64,000 nucleotides of DNA from Darksidea phi (Eukaryota; Ascomycota; Dothideomycetes; Pleosporales; Lentitheciaceae), in the NCBI GenBank assembly GCA_030770425.1, contig JASJFT010000006.1:1-64000 (forward strand). The letters are read 5' to 3'. Below are positions 44,411 through 55,535 of this stretch, piece after piece. A program made the translations under genes and the position numbers. Position 1 is the first letter of the stretch. Every line of letters begins with the position of its first letter. The notes beneath the pieces are model-generated. The model did not search any database. It was given only the letters and a program-made list of their open reading frames with translations, and was not told the origin of the DNA.

Positions 44411-47197
44411 TTACTCGCTATCACCATCGCCAATTAGCTTCGCGTAGTCCTCAACAGAAGCAAAGGTCGGTAGATGCTTGAGCTTCCTCTTCTTATGGCC
44501 CTTCTTGCCATCCCTCGGCTGGTCCTTTGATTTGGATGATACGGGCTCCTCGACATCGGTCCCGTCGTCCATATCGACGTCGACTGGGATATCGTCATCA
44601 CTGTCGACGAAGGCTTCCTCATCGTCAAGATCAAAACCGTCCATGCCATCATCAACGTCATCTTGATCCGGCTCGGATTCGGCCTCAGCGTCTTCGTCAT
44701 CGCTTCCGAGGTTGAGCTCAACGCCTTCATCCATACCAGGGCCGTCATCGCTCATCATATCGTCCATATCGATATCGCTAAAGCCTTCGTCATCATCTTC
44801 ACCGCCCTCAATATCGGGCCGACTGTTGACTAGGGCTTTCCAGATCTCCTCCTCCCCTGATTCATCACTGTCCTCATCCTGCTTCCTGCCTTTCTTTTTA
44901 TCTTTTCTTACAGCCTGCTTCGCCTTGCCAGCCTTCTCAAAATACGTATGGAAGAAGACTTCGTCCACACGCACGTCACCCACCTTCTTGCGCCAGAACT
45001 GTTCTGAATTGAGAGGGTCGTGGGTCTTGTCACCATCACGGCTAGTAATGAGGTAATCGGCAGCTTTGGTAGTACCAGACATCGGCTGCATGATGGAAGA
45101 TCCATGAACTGCTTGAGTTTTCGTCTTCGCGTTACGAAACGAGAATTTGTCGAGGAAGTTCATGAGAGTGTATATAGTCGGGTCAGGCTTCTCCTTGATG
45201 AGTTCTTGGTTAATCAGCTTCGACGCGAGAACATGCACTGAAGGGTGGTAGTGCGCCTGCAACGGTAGAAGCTCCCAGAGACAGGAGAGATCGGCGTTGG
45301 CGTGATCAGGGTCCCGCTTTCGCGGATTGTAGCCGACATGTTCCAACTCATCTTTCTCCTTGGTGATTGCTCCCTCGCCATCCTCAGGGACATCCTCGTA
45401 ATGCTCTTCTCCATCGTTCGACGCATTGTCTTCTGGGGTCGACAACATTGACTTAATGCTCGGAAACGTGATGATGAGTTCGTTAATCAGATACAGAACT
45501 CCGCAGATGAAAGGTGGTTCATGCATGTGGATGATTTGAAGCAAGCGTTTCACGAACGCCTGAACTCGCTTGATGCTAACGTCCGCTTTGAGAGACCGAT
45601 AGAGGAGGTTCAGATACATGATATGCTTTGAAGTCGTAACAAGGCGATGATCCAAAAGAGATTCGTACAGAGTGCGGTAAAAACGGTCGGTAGAGTAATG
45701 CTTCGTCGCAGAAATTTGTTGAATGAGAGTCATGGCCTGGATACTGGTGTTGAAGTTGGAGGAGTGGGTGACCTCGAAGATGGTGTTCAGCTGCACTTCG
45801 AACCTAGATACTGTCAGTAGCATTCCCGAGCGCCGCGACTGCTTCTACTTACTTTTCGTCATCCGTCTTGGCGAAAGGAAACGCTCGATTCACGCCGGCA
45901 AGAATAGCGGAGATCAACTTCTCTCTGTTCTCATCGTCCGACTTGTAGGCCTGCGTTGCTTCTCTCTGAGCTTTCTTCCGAGCTAACTTTCCGGGCTTGC
46001 CTCCACCGCCTTGAATATGACCGTATTTATTAACCTTCTTCTCCTCTTTTTTATCCTCCTTCTCTTGTTCCCTTTGTTTCTTGAGGACCCCCACAAAGAG
46101 ACTGAAGTAGATCTCAAGAAGCTTGTTGGCAACCTCTTGCTCCCGCACACTCAAAACAGTCTGGTTCAGCGTGATGATGGCATAGTACTTGGCAGTGGCG
46201 CTCTGGTTGGGACGGAAGAGGAGGTCCGATTCGATGGAGTTGATGATAACGCTCTTCATCAGTGGGTGCGTGATCTGTAGCTGCAATAGGAGGTAGGAAG
46301 CGCGTGACGCGACTTTCTTCTCCTTATCTCCCAATTTATTGATCAACAGCCGGAGCAGATTCTCCTCCTGTTCAGGCTTCTCCTTCAGCAGCTCCCAAAC
46401 GAATGTCACTGCTCGGTTGCGCGAGTAGTCTACCTCGTCGTTTGACCATCCCTCCATGATTTTGAGCATTTCAAAATATTGCTTCTTCAGCCAGTCCTCG
46501 TAGGCCCATGCAAGCAAATGTACCTTTTGTAGCTGACCTGGCAGCTTCTCGCCATATTTCCAATGAGCAGCTTTTCCTTGTAACGCGCAAATCAGGCCGG
46601 GTTGTCGCGCAAAATGCTTCAATTTCCGGTCCGGGGGAAGGACAACGCCTTGGCCCAGCAGATCCTTCAGCGCAGCCAAAGCCATCAGCGCAGCGTTTCG
46701 GCTCTTTTTACGCGACAGACCCAGCAGCTGCTCAAAAGCCTTCGTGGTATGCAGCGGTGACTCCTGCACCAGCAATGTCAGAGCCGACACCTTGTCCTCC
46801 ATGGTTCCAGAGGCCATGACGGTCGACATGAACTTGTGCGACGAGTCCTTAGACATGTGGGAATTGGTATATTCAGTCGTCTCGGACTCAAGAAGCTCGT
46901 CGGCATATTTATGGATCTCGTCTAGGACGTGACGGGGGGGCACAATGGGATTCTCGGCGGTGGGGAGCTCCGGCAGCGCGACCGTGTGCCACTCTGGCTG
47001 CGGCGTGAATAGCTATCGCGACGTCAGCAACCATCAGAAATTCGGCGCGCGACACGTACTAGCGTAGACTTCTGCGATCTTGTCTCGCCATTCTTCCGCT
47101 TGTCCTTTTTGTCGTGTTTCGCGCTCAGCCGGCTCGCGTCCGGCGACGGCTTCGTGAAGCCATCTTTCGTTTCGGCATGGGCCCGCTTCTTGCCCAT
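44411..47197 (-). CDS. MAK21: Ribosome biogenesis protein NOC1/MAK21
   Basis: Nucleolar protein needed for early 60S maturation. It pairs with Noc2 and accompanies pre-ribosomes in the nucleolus. Exons on the minus strand are 47197-47060, 47012-45853 and 45803-44411, giving 896 residues. The N-terminus is lysine-rich (MGKKRAHAE, KHDKKDKRKNG). The CBF/MAK21 helical-repeat domain contains DRFYRTLYESLLDHR, KHIMYLNLLYRSLKAD and FICGVLYLINEL. Both exon junctions restore conserved sequence. A basic then very acidic tail runs over the last 130 residues (DDEDAEAESEPDQDDVDD and similar), ending in a Lys/Arg stretch and VEDYAKLIGD. Yeast Mak21 is 1025 residues, so this one is somewhat shorter. It shares a 374-bp divergent promoter with the tryptophan gene. 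Confidence 0.95.
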
Positions 47198-47571
47198 TTG
47201 AGAGTATCGGCGCGGATGATGTCGCTGCAAGGTCCGTCAGAGAGTAAACTCTGACCCGTCATGACCTTGGTCGAGGGCAGCCGTGACTCGTGGATCGAAA
47301 TTTGTCCCCCTCGGTGCCGGAACAACCATCTGCCGTGTGCCCGTGCGCTAGCCGGGATCGGCGTAGTGGGGTTGTTGAAGAGTTCCACTTGCGGACTTTC
47401 AGAAGACCTCCGCTGGTGACTCAGCTCCCTCCCTTCAGGGCTTCTTCAGAGCAAGAAACTGAAGAATTCAACTTGTTTTTGTCCGATTGATCTCCCTCTA
47501 TTGCAATACACCTCCGTCAAAACTCCAACTGAGAAGGAGCCATTGGAAAGTCATACGTACAGCCAATCCAA
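47198..47571. promoter_or_regulatory. Divergent promoter of NOC1 and anthranilate phosphoribosyltransferase
   Basis: A 374-bp interval. Fungal tryptophan genes are usually under Gcn4/CpcA general amino-acid control (TGACTC). The sequence GGTGACTCAG, containing that core, is present near 47413-47422 (TGACTC at 47415-47420). I read it as a possible CpcA site; it is about 150 bases upstream of the tryptophan-gene ATG. Confidence 0.6.
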
Positions 47572-48878
47572 ATGGCATCCGCACCCAGCAAAGAGGACAC
47601 CAAAACCTCCATAACGCCCCTCCTTAAACGATTGTGGCATGAATCAGCGGCAACAAAGCCGGATGCTACGGAGATTGCCGCAGCTCTCTCCCTCATCTTC
47701 ACCAACAACTTGTCCGAAGTCCAAACGGGGGCACTGTTAACATGCCTGCATTTCACAGACCGGGACCGACAAGCAGACGTTCTTGCAAAATGCGCTGACG
47801 CTATGCGGACTTACGGGACAAGCATTGACACTGATGGTTTGGCGAAGCTCCTTGCCGAAAGAGGAAGGAAAGAAGGCGGGTATCATGGGGGTCTAGTATG
47901 TGTTATTTCTCAGTTCAGAATTAGTCTCTGTCTCTCCCATCAGAATGCTTGTGCTAACATAGTGGTTAGTGTGATATCGTTGGCACAGGTGGCGACTCTC
48001 ACAACACCTTCAATATATCGACAACCTCATCAATTCTAGCTAGCTCACTTCTAATGATTGGAAAGCACGGCAACCGCGCCAGCACGTCCCGTTCTGGCTC
48101 AGCCGATCTCCTCGCCTGTGTGTCGCCAAAACCGCCTCAAATCGCAGCCATCACATCAAAAACAATCCACGAAGTTTACTCAAGCACAAATTATGCCTTC
48201 CTCTTTGCCCCCGTTTTCCATCCCGGTGCAAGATACGCAGCTTCAATTCGGAAACAGCTGGGCTGGCGTACCATCTTTAACCTGTTGGGGCCGCTATCGA
48301 ATCCGCTCCACCCCCTTATAGAAGCTCGGGTGCTTGGTGTAGCCCGCAAAGAGATTGGTCCTGACTTTGCAGAAGCTCTACGCCAGTCTGGTTCTAAGAA
48401 GGCTTTGGTCATTTGTGGCGACGAAGAGCTAGACGAGCTGTCATGTGCCGGCCTAACTCACTGCTGGCAACTCATCGAAAATCCCAACACCAAAGAAGTT
48501 GACATCAATTACTTCACCGTGACTCCAGCCGACTTCGGGCTCCCACCGCATCCACTCAGCGATGTATCACCAGGGCACTCCCCTGAAAAGAATGCAGAAA
48601 TCCTAATGCGGATATTGACGGGTGAAGTTGCGCCCGATGACCCGATCCTGCATTTTGTATACATTAACACTGCGGCTCTCTTTGTTGTAAGTGGTATCTG
48701 TGACGCGAACACGAGTAACATGGGTCACGGCGACGATGGTAATGTGATTACTGAGGTCGGGCCTGGTGGCGGAAGATGGAAGGAGGGTGTACGGAGAGCA
48801 AAATGGGCGATCACGAGCGGCGAAGCGTATAGGCAATGGGAGAAGTTCGTGGAGGTGACTAATAGAGTGGCCACATAG
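47572..48878 (+). CDS. TRP4: Anthranilate phosphoribosyltransferase
   Basis: Second step of tryptophan synthesis: anthranilate plus PRPP gives phosphoribosyl-anthranilate. Exons are 47572-47895 and 47970-48878, giving 410 residues. The PRPP-binding loop GTGGDSHNTFNIST lies at 113-126, and KHGNRASTSRSGSADLL follows at 140-156, both diagnostic. The helical N-terminal domain (about 1-105) has the usual EVQTGALLTCL motif. Later motifs include NLLGPLSNP, the acidic DEELDELS with a metal-coordinating role, and GGRWKEGVRRA near the end. The single intron is 74 nt with branch GCTAACA. The enzyme is expected in the cytosol. Confidence 0.96.
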
Positions 48879-49315
48879 GCAATGCCCGCGGGCCCTCTCA
48901 CATTCAACCACTTTGGCGCGAGTAACGGCCGTAAAGAACATCTTTTTGATAATATATTAGGGAATAAAAACCTATCCAATACCTTAACACTACTCTTCCA
49001 CAATCACAATATGGTCGTGCATATGGCATGTCAATTCAGAATGTCCGTGCTCCATTTTCTCATTCCACCAGGCTGCGTCTGCAGCACTCGTACTTTATAC
49101 CTCAATACCATCACATTAGTAACACAAACTGTTGCTGCTGCCAGATTCACATTAATAGCGCGCAAATCATTAGCATTCCGTTCATCTTCCATAATGGTCC
49201 TTCTCATTTTGATATCGATTTCCCTACTCTCATATCCGAAAGAAGGCGCAACGCAAACCAGAATCACACCTAGGGAAACTCGGTCGCTGCCACCACCATC
49301 ATTACTACATGAACC
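48879..49315. other. Intergenic, nothing recognised
   Basis: Holds the 3' side of the tryptophan gene and the presumed promoter of the unknown gene at 49316. No tRNA or other element was found. Confidence 0.4.
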
Positions 49316-50023
49316 ATGTCGACCATCGACAATTATCCCAATGTCTTACCACTCGCTACTATCGAACAGCCCTACAGCGCCGAATATTTCACTCGCATCG
49401 CTACATTCATACACCACACGCCCTTTCACGTCATAACACCCATAACGAAAGCGCCCACCAACGAGCTGCTCACGCATGTTCTCAGGGAAACTCGGCGCCA
49501 ACCAGAAGTCTTACCGAAGCCGTCGGATCGTATGAAAGAGATGTGCATCGTCTTAATAGTCGGCCTAAACTCAGGGAAGAGGAAGTGGAGAATCACTCGC
49601 GGCATCATACCTCTCGCTTTACTGCTTCTATGGAGATTTCGATATGCACGGGAACTAGGAAAGGGGAGGAATGAGCAAGGGACCATGTATGAGGATCATG
49701 TGTGGGTCGTTGTGGCTGTCGGTCTGGCGCTCGCCAGTATGTAGGAGCCCATCCCTACCGTCATTCCACCTCTTTCATTCTTCTAGGTACATGAAGACTG
49801 TGACTAACTTAGTCTAGGCATTACAGATACGGAGGTTGGTTTGACAGTATGGTCTGAGTTGACTGGCATCAGTCCATTGAAACTGCGGGCTGCATTCACA
49901 GTTTTCGAGAACGCCATTGAGCACAAGATTCTAGCCACAGAGTCCGAGTTTGGAGACTGGACGTGGAGAATGGACGAGCTGTGGCAGAAAGCTTTGAAGG
50001 TGTCAAGTCCAGAGACTTCGTAG
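49316..50023 (+). CDS. Hypothetical two-exon protein
   Basis: I do not recognise the family. Exons 49316-49736 and 49818-50023 join in frame to 208 residues, with donor GTATGT, branch ACTAACTT and acceptor TCTAG. The N-terminal 95 residues look globular (MSTIDNYPNVLPLATIEQPY, later MKEMCIVLIVGLNSG). A hydrophobic GIIPLALLLLWRF (about 103-115) and WVVVAVGLALA (about 128-138) could be membrane segments or buried helices. After the junction comes GLTVWSELTGISPLKLRAAF and an amphipathic helical end. The continuity across the intron supports a real gene. It lies in an accessory stretch and may be lineage-specific. Confidence 0.6.
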
Positions 50024-50722
50024 GTGTGGTCTCTCTTTGGTGCTGATGTCTTTTGGAAGTGGCGTGGTTTTTTGAATGAGGTGTGGTAGCGTGCTCGATT
50101 CTCGGTGATACTCGACTTGGGAAGCAGTGGAGGACGCTGACTTTGTACGATGTTAACATCTTCTTATGTCTCTGCGAGTGCTTCCAAGGAAGTGCAATCC
50201 AACTCACGCATCCACGTGATGCCGTGCTGAACCAGGCAGCTAGGGTCGTTGCACGACGCGTGCCCCGCGAATTCACGGAGGGCACCTTAGCTTGTAGCCC
50301 TTTCAATTGAAAATTCGACTCTCGCCATCTCCGCAACCGCCAATTCCGACAGGGAGAGGTCGCTGCAACATATCGTACGTCAAATGTTCTCCATGTTTTC
50401 AAGCTGAGGATAAACTTGAGGGCAACCGTTAATTAGGCAACCCAGCGAGCTGCAAGAATCAAAGCATCTCCGTTGGAGTAGTGGCAAGACGACGCTAACG
50501 CAAAAGCTCGGTTGAAGATATCGGCCCCATTCTTGTTGTAGGTCTTTATCCGAGGAAATATGCCGGGCACTCTACCCCAGATTAATTAATGCGCTAATCG
50601 CTTTAGGTAACGGCACCTGTGAATCAACTGCCTAAAGCCACCTTCCATAGCATGCAAGCCTTTTTGAAGGTGATCTTATCTCACTCACTTTCACTCAGCT
50701 ACAACTTCGAAGCTGCGTGATC
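50024..50722. other. Intergenic before UstYa-like gene
   Basis: No gene supported. Holds the promoter of the UstYa-like gene. The AT-rich TTAATTAATGCG near 50581 is the only notable motif. Confidence 0.4.
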
Positions 50723-51580
50723 ATGAAGGCTGCCAAACACGAAGCAGATGAAGAAGAACAGGCTTTTCTTCCAGACTCTCGAGCCAACGAAAATGCGCCG
50801 ACACCTCTTAGCGAGAACCGTAGGCCACGGTCGCGAATACTGTGGCATCTGCGGATACTCATCGAGCTGGTGATGGCTTCAACAATAATTTTCCTCTTGT
50901 TCTTTCGACCGGTACCAGAGAGGAAGACTATCAGAAGAACTCCAGTGCCTCAGTGTATGTTCGAAGCCCCTCTATTTTGACGGAGGAAAAGCTAACGGGC
51001 TTTGGAGTTCCGCGAAAAATCACCACTTTTCACAGCGATCCGAAGTATACACGAGAGGACATGTTCTATAATGAGTCGAATACGCTACATACATTACATA
51101 ATTGGATTGAACTCAGCTCAGGTACGTTCGGCTTTCAAGATACATATGTTATCCTGTAACCTCATCTGACCAAATCGTCTAGAAAGTCGAGGCTACATTC
51201 TCGTACCCGATTCCACACCTTTCGACCTACCCGAACCCTACATCACAGCCATAGACCGCCACAACGACGGCCCGACTTACATGATTTCTGTCTTCCACCA
51301 GCTTCACTGTCTATCGTACCTCGCCGAGCACTTCCAGCAAGGCTATGGCGGCACGGAATTGACAGAAGAAGTGGCACACCACTCGGCTCATTGCTTCGAC
51401 TATATCCGCCAAGGCATCACGTGTAATGCCGACACAACGCTAGAGGGAAAAACAGATGCTGGGCCTGGTGAAGGAAGTGAACACGAGTGTGTGGATTACG
51501 AGGCGCTGCTGGATTGGGCAAATGAACATGCGGCGTATAAGTGGCGAAACGGTCTTCTTCCTGATGAGTCGACACTTTGA
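50723..51580 (+). CDS. UstYa/DUF3328-family membrane oxidase-like protein
   Basis: Member of the family typified by UstYa, which takes part in oxidative cyclisation in ribosomal-peptide natural-product pathways of fungi, and also occurs outside them. Exons are 50723-50954, 51008-51121 and 51183-51580, giving 247 residues. A single membrane helix covers about 44-70 (LVMASTIIFLLFF). The conserved PKYTREDMFYNESNTLHTLHNWI is followed by the two hallmark HxxHC motifs, HQLHC at 154-158 and HSAHC at 182-186. All introns preserve frame. The first codon with ATG is at 50723. No precursor peptide with repeated core units, and no second UstY gene, is visible nearby, so a cluster is not shown; the role here is open. 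Confidence 0.9.
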
Positions 51581-51780
51581 GCTAGGATTGGAGTTCTCGA
51601 CAAGTAGCCTTCTGAAAACTTGATGAGACGTATCCTTGTTTAGTCCATTGTTTCGCGCCGCAGCCTCGTATCGTTCTTGAACGATTAAGCCCGAAGAATA
51701 ACCTTGCAACACCTCAAATTCATCGACACGACCTAACCCACCTAGCTCCAGATTGAGTTCTAGGGAATAGATCATCTGAG

Positions 51781-52196
51781 ATGAGTCCTTTCTCCAAGAA
51801 GTCCATACCAGCAACGCAGGTCCATCCACGAAGCAGCCGGCTCCAATCAGCCATGTTCGACGACAAAATCTCCGCACCTACACTTCGGACCATTCCGACC
51901 GAAGCACATCTAACTATCTATTCTTTCCTCTTCGATGACAGCCTCGACGACAACTGCGACTCGACCTCGCCCAAACTGCAGAACGTAGCGCTCCGCTTGA
52001 CATGACGTACTCTTCAACAAGAGTTCGACGGAGTCTTTGTACTCCCAGTTCAAAAAGCTATCGAAGCGTAGTAATGACCATTTGGCAAAGTAACCCTGCC
52101 GCAAACGTTCGCCGAGGTACAACATCTCGTCGTCGAAGTGCCCCATTCAGTGCTGCCCGACTATGTGCAAACGCCAAATCTATAACACCTGAGGCC
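51781..52196 (+). pseudogene. Broken F-box-like gene
   Basis: The open frame from 51781 contains LRTIPTEAHLTIYSFLFDD, similar to the start of fungal F-box/2EXR-type proteins. A TGA follows after NVALRLT, where a Cys codon would fit (homologous regions often read LTCRTL). The same frame then continues RTLQQEFDGVFVLPVQKAIEA, meets three consecutive stops, and continues with FGKVTLPQTFAEVQHLVVEV. Coding sense on both sides of the stops suggests a pseudogene, though unrecognised introns are possible. A further open frame at 52422-52745 may be its degraded 3' part. The region lies in the accessory block and shows no neighbour relationship. Confidence 0.6.
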
Positions 52197-52843
52197 AATA
52201 CTGTACTCAACGCCGATGCGACCTTTTCCTGTGCTATTTCTGTGGACACGAAATATCACTGTACGGTTCTGCGTGGTGTAGGGCATCCTGTTGCGGATGA
52301 GGATGAGCAACGTGAAGTAAAGAAGCTGTGTATGTGTATCTCTAAAAATATTTCCTGGCTCAATCATATCAATCCAGTTAGCGTTTCCAAGATCGTTTCC
52401 GTAACCTTCACCTGATCGGACGTGTTACAGCTGCAGATTCGTGAGTGCATCACCCACATCACTGCTAATGTATCTACGTTAGGCAAATGCACATACTCAG
52501 AACTCAAAGTTTATGGCATGCCCATTGGTTTCCGCTGGTGCAAAATTCAGGCCACTGACAACGTGTCGATGCTTTCTCTAAGTTTGCGAGACAACCGATG
52601 GATCGGATATCTTTCACAAGGATTACCTTGGAATAGCATGGCCAAGGCTCTAGTTCCCACTCTTGCGAGTCCGTATTGGAATGCATTGCTTCTCACTTTG
52701 AGACTTTCATCGTTGGTGATGGTATTGAAGACCATGCTTCCGTAAAATTATAGGGTTGGAAAACACTTAGATTGAAGAACGATGCATGTGCTTAGATTTT
52801 AGATAAAGCAACTAGCTATATCATGGTCTAATTGGTACAGTGT

Positions 52844-54925
52844 TTATGCCGCCCTTCTCTTCTTTGTGACTTCGGAGTCTCCTTCCAACACCAGAACTGC
52901 AACACTCAACTCAGGCATACTCCATTCAAACATCCCATCCTCATCTGCCTGCAGGGTCTGCACATCTTCAACAACAACATTATTCCCCTTAGTCGGGTCG
53001 TTGTATCCATACGGGCCCTCGCTCCCAGTCAACAGCGTCAACTCCGCCTTCGCACCCTCCTCTACACCATCAAAGGTCACACTGACAGGCGTATCTTCGT
53101 GATTCGTGGTGTTGTAATTCGCTGCTTTGAAAATTCTCGCGCCCGTATCTTCGTTCGATCCGGCAACGAAGAAGAGACTCGATGTGTTTGTACTAGGTGT
53201 GGTTGGAAGCGTATGGGTGATGGGATTCGTGGAGATAGCCTTGAAGACGTAATAGCTGGTACTCCGCGACGTCTTGCTCGTATCCGCTTCAAACTCAACC
53301 ATACAGACACTCCACTGCCATCTGTTCATGTTTCGCATTATTGGCGCGTATGTCGAGCCAATAATACGATCGCCATTCCGCTCAGTCGAAATCATGAAGA
53401 TCGCTTCGGCAACACCGCCGATCCACCATGGGAAGGGGTGCAATTGGCCTTCCCACTTTATGCCGCCATTCGGATGCGTGCTAGAGAATTCGCCGACTAG
53501 GGTAAGATTGTCGGCCGTCAGATTGTCGAACTTGTGGAACTCGTTGTAAAAGTTGTTAGGCTCACGATAGGGATGGTAGTCGCCGGCTGCGGGTGTCGGA
53601 ATGGTCATGTTATCGAATACTGAGGGCGACGCTATGATCTGGATGTCGGGATATTTGGATAAAATGGCATTCTTCAAGAGAGGAAACCGGTAATCTTTGT
53701 AGGATTGGTAGCCTGGCTGACCGCCCGCGAGCCAATCCTCATTGCCAATTTCGACGTACTTCAGAGTCCAGGGATCAGGGTAACCAAGTGATGCGCGAAC
53801 GGCGCCATACGGTGTTGACGCGTCGCCGCGAACGAATTCTATTTCATTGAGAGCGTCTTCGACCCAAGGCGCAAAATCCGTCTCATTAACATAACCGCCG
53901 TCTAGAGCAAGACCGTCATAGATTCCCAATACTGCGTAGGTGCATCAGTATACGGATCAAGTTCCAGTAGAGACGATCGTAACTTACTCGGCTCCATTCC
54001 CATGTCGTCACACCAATGCAGATACTCCACGAGTCCTAAACCGTCACTTGTCTGATACCCCCATGCGCCCGGCCGGCCAGGTCGATCCTTCAGCGGGCCA
54101 ATGGTTTCGTTCCATTTCCATGGAGAAGCGAGATTCGGCCCTTCGAGTGCATTGCCGCCTGGGAAGCGGAAGAACTTTGGTTCTAGTGCAGCGAAGGTTT
54201 CCGCAAGGTCGACCCGCAATCCGTTTTCTCGACCTTTGTATGTTGGTGGGAAGAGTGATATGAGGTTGAAGTCTAGAGAGCTGCTGTTGACGCCTGTTGG
54301 ATCGAAGGTGATAACGAGGCTGTTGTTGCTGTTTGGCGCATCTTTGGTGGGGACCAGCGTGTACTTGTGCTGGACCCATTCGTTGGTCTTGCACGCGCTT
54401 TTGACTTTTACGCTTCCAAACGACTCGTTCGTAAGCGCAGATTGCAAGCTTGCAGTGAAGACTCCATTATACCCGCCACGCACGTAGAATGACCCTTTGT
54501 ACTCTTGCTTCCGGACATCAATGCCCCACCATCCAGAATTAGCAAAACCAATGCTCTTAGTTTTGGTAGTGTTGCCAAGAGCCACGTTCATGCTCGACGG
54601 CAGAGCCTTGGAAAGGGGTGTGCTAAGATTCTTGATCGACAGTGCGGCGCCATTGATAGGTGACCAGCCTTCCAAAGACACGGGGAATAGGTCGCCTCCT
54701 TGGAAAGCGCGATTCCGAATTAACTCTGCGTAGATACCGCCATCTCCAGCATTATTGATGTCCTAGCATCTGTTAGCTTCGGAAAAGTGTGAGTTAACGG
54801 GATTGTACTTCGTGCATCAAGCCATATGGCATGCGAGACGTAGCATTTCCACCTGTGTTTGCGACCGTGATGTCTACTGCTAGAACGCCTATCGCGGCGA
54901 CCAAGCCTAGAATTAGAAGCTTCAT
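52844..54925 (-). CDS. abfA: GH51 alpha-L-arabinofuranosidase
   Basis: Secreted enzyme that removes arabinose side chains from arabinan and arabinoxylan. Exons on the minus strand are 54925-54809, 54762-53988 and 53931-52844, giving 659 residues. A signal peptide (MKLLILGLVAAIGVLA) precedes the mature protein. GDGGIYAELIRNRAF follows the first junction, a GH51 hallmark. The acid/base Glu lies in VEIGNEDW (Glu362) and the nucleophile Glu in LVGEFSSTHP (Glu445). RFPGGNALEG (about 205-215) is also conserved. Many N-glycosylation sequons (NxS/T) fit secretion. The C-terminal beta-domain is present. Introns are 46 and 56 nt. Confidence 0.93.
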
Positions 54926-55535
54926 GCTTGTGCGCAGAGCTGGTGCTTGTCAAATGCAGCAAGCAGGAGCTGATGTTTCTAGAAGCCCGAAGGAAGGTTT
55001 TATAGTGGTTGGTACTTACTAGCTCCTATGACCAGTAACTGGCTGTGCCGAGAGAGCGAACTCCTGTTTCTGCAGCATAACACCGAGGCAAAGGTCTCTC
55101 TGCTACCACGCTAGCATGTTACCGAGATGTCTATCCGGGCACCCGGCTAGAAGACCCAGAAGATACATGTGAGTGGATTAAGCTCCGGTGTACTATTCAT
55201 TTGCGGAAAGCGGGTAGAGCGGGTAAAATCAAATGTCTGTAAATGTACCACTGGGTAAATTGACATGTAAGGGCCAAGAGCAGCTTGGCTTGCAGACACT
55301 AACGAGATGGTAGTGGATCGGATGGAAGAATTGTCCTTGGAATTGTCTGTTGACTGTGGAAGATCGTGAGCGGGGAAGACGGGAGTGGCGAACCTGGCAC
55401 TCGGAAACATTGGTGATCTTGCATGGGATTCTGCCTAAAACATATCCACCAATGACACAACTTTCCGAAAAGCTGTACATAGTTGATGATGAAGACGAAC
55501 GCCTGCAACTGGGACTGAGGATGAGCAAACATTCT
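54926..55535. promoter_or_regulatory. abfA promoter and TRM11 3' end
   Basis: The 610 bases upstream of abfA also receive the end of TRM11, which is transcribed in the same direction. A GCGGGG sequence near 55371 fits the CreA carbon-repression consensus SYGGRG, but such short sites occur by chance. No xylanase-regulator GGCTAAA was seen. Confidence 0.4.

Noticed and set aside
40154..51580. A P450 / LPMO / UstYa biosynthetic cluster
   Set aside because: Core genes (NOC1, tryptophan synthesis) lie between them and no synthase or precursor is visible.
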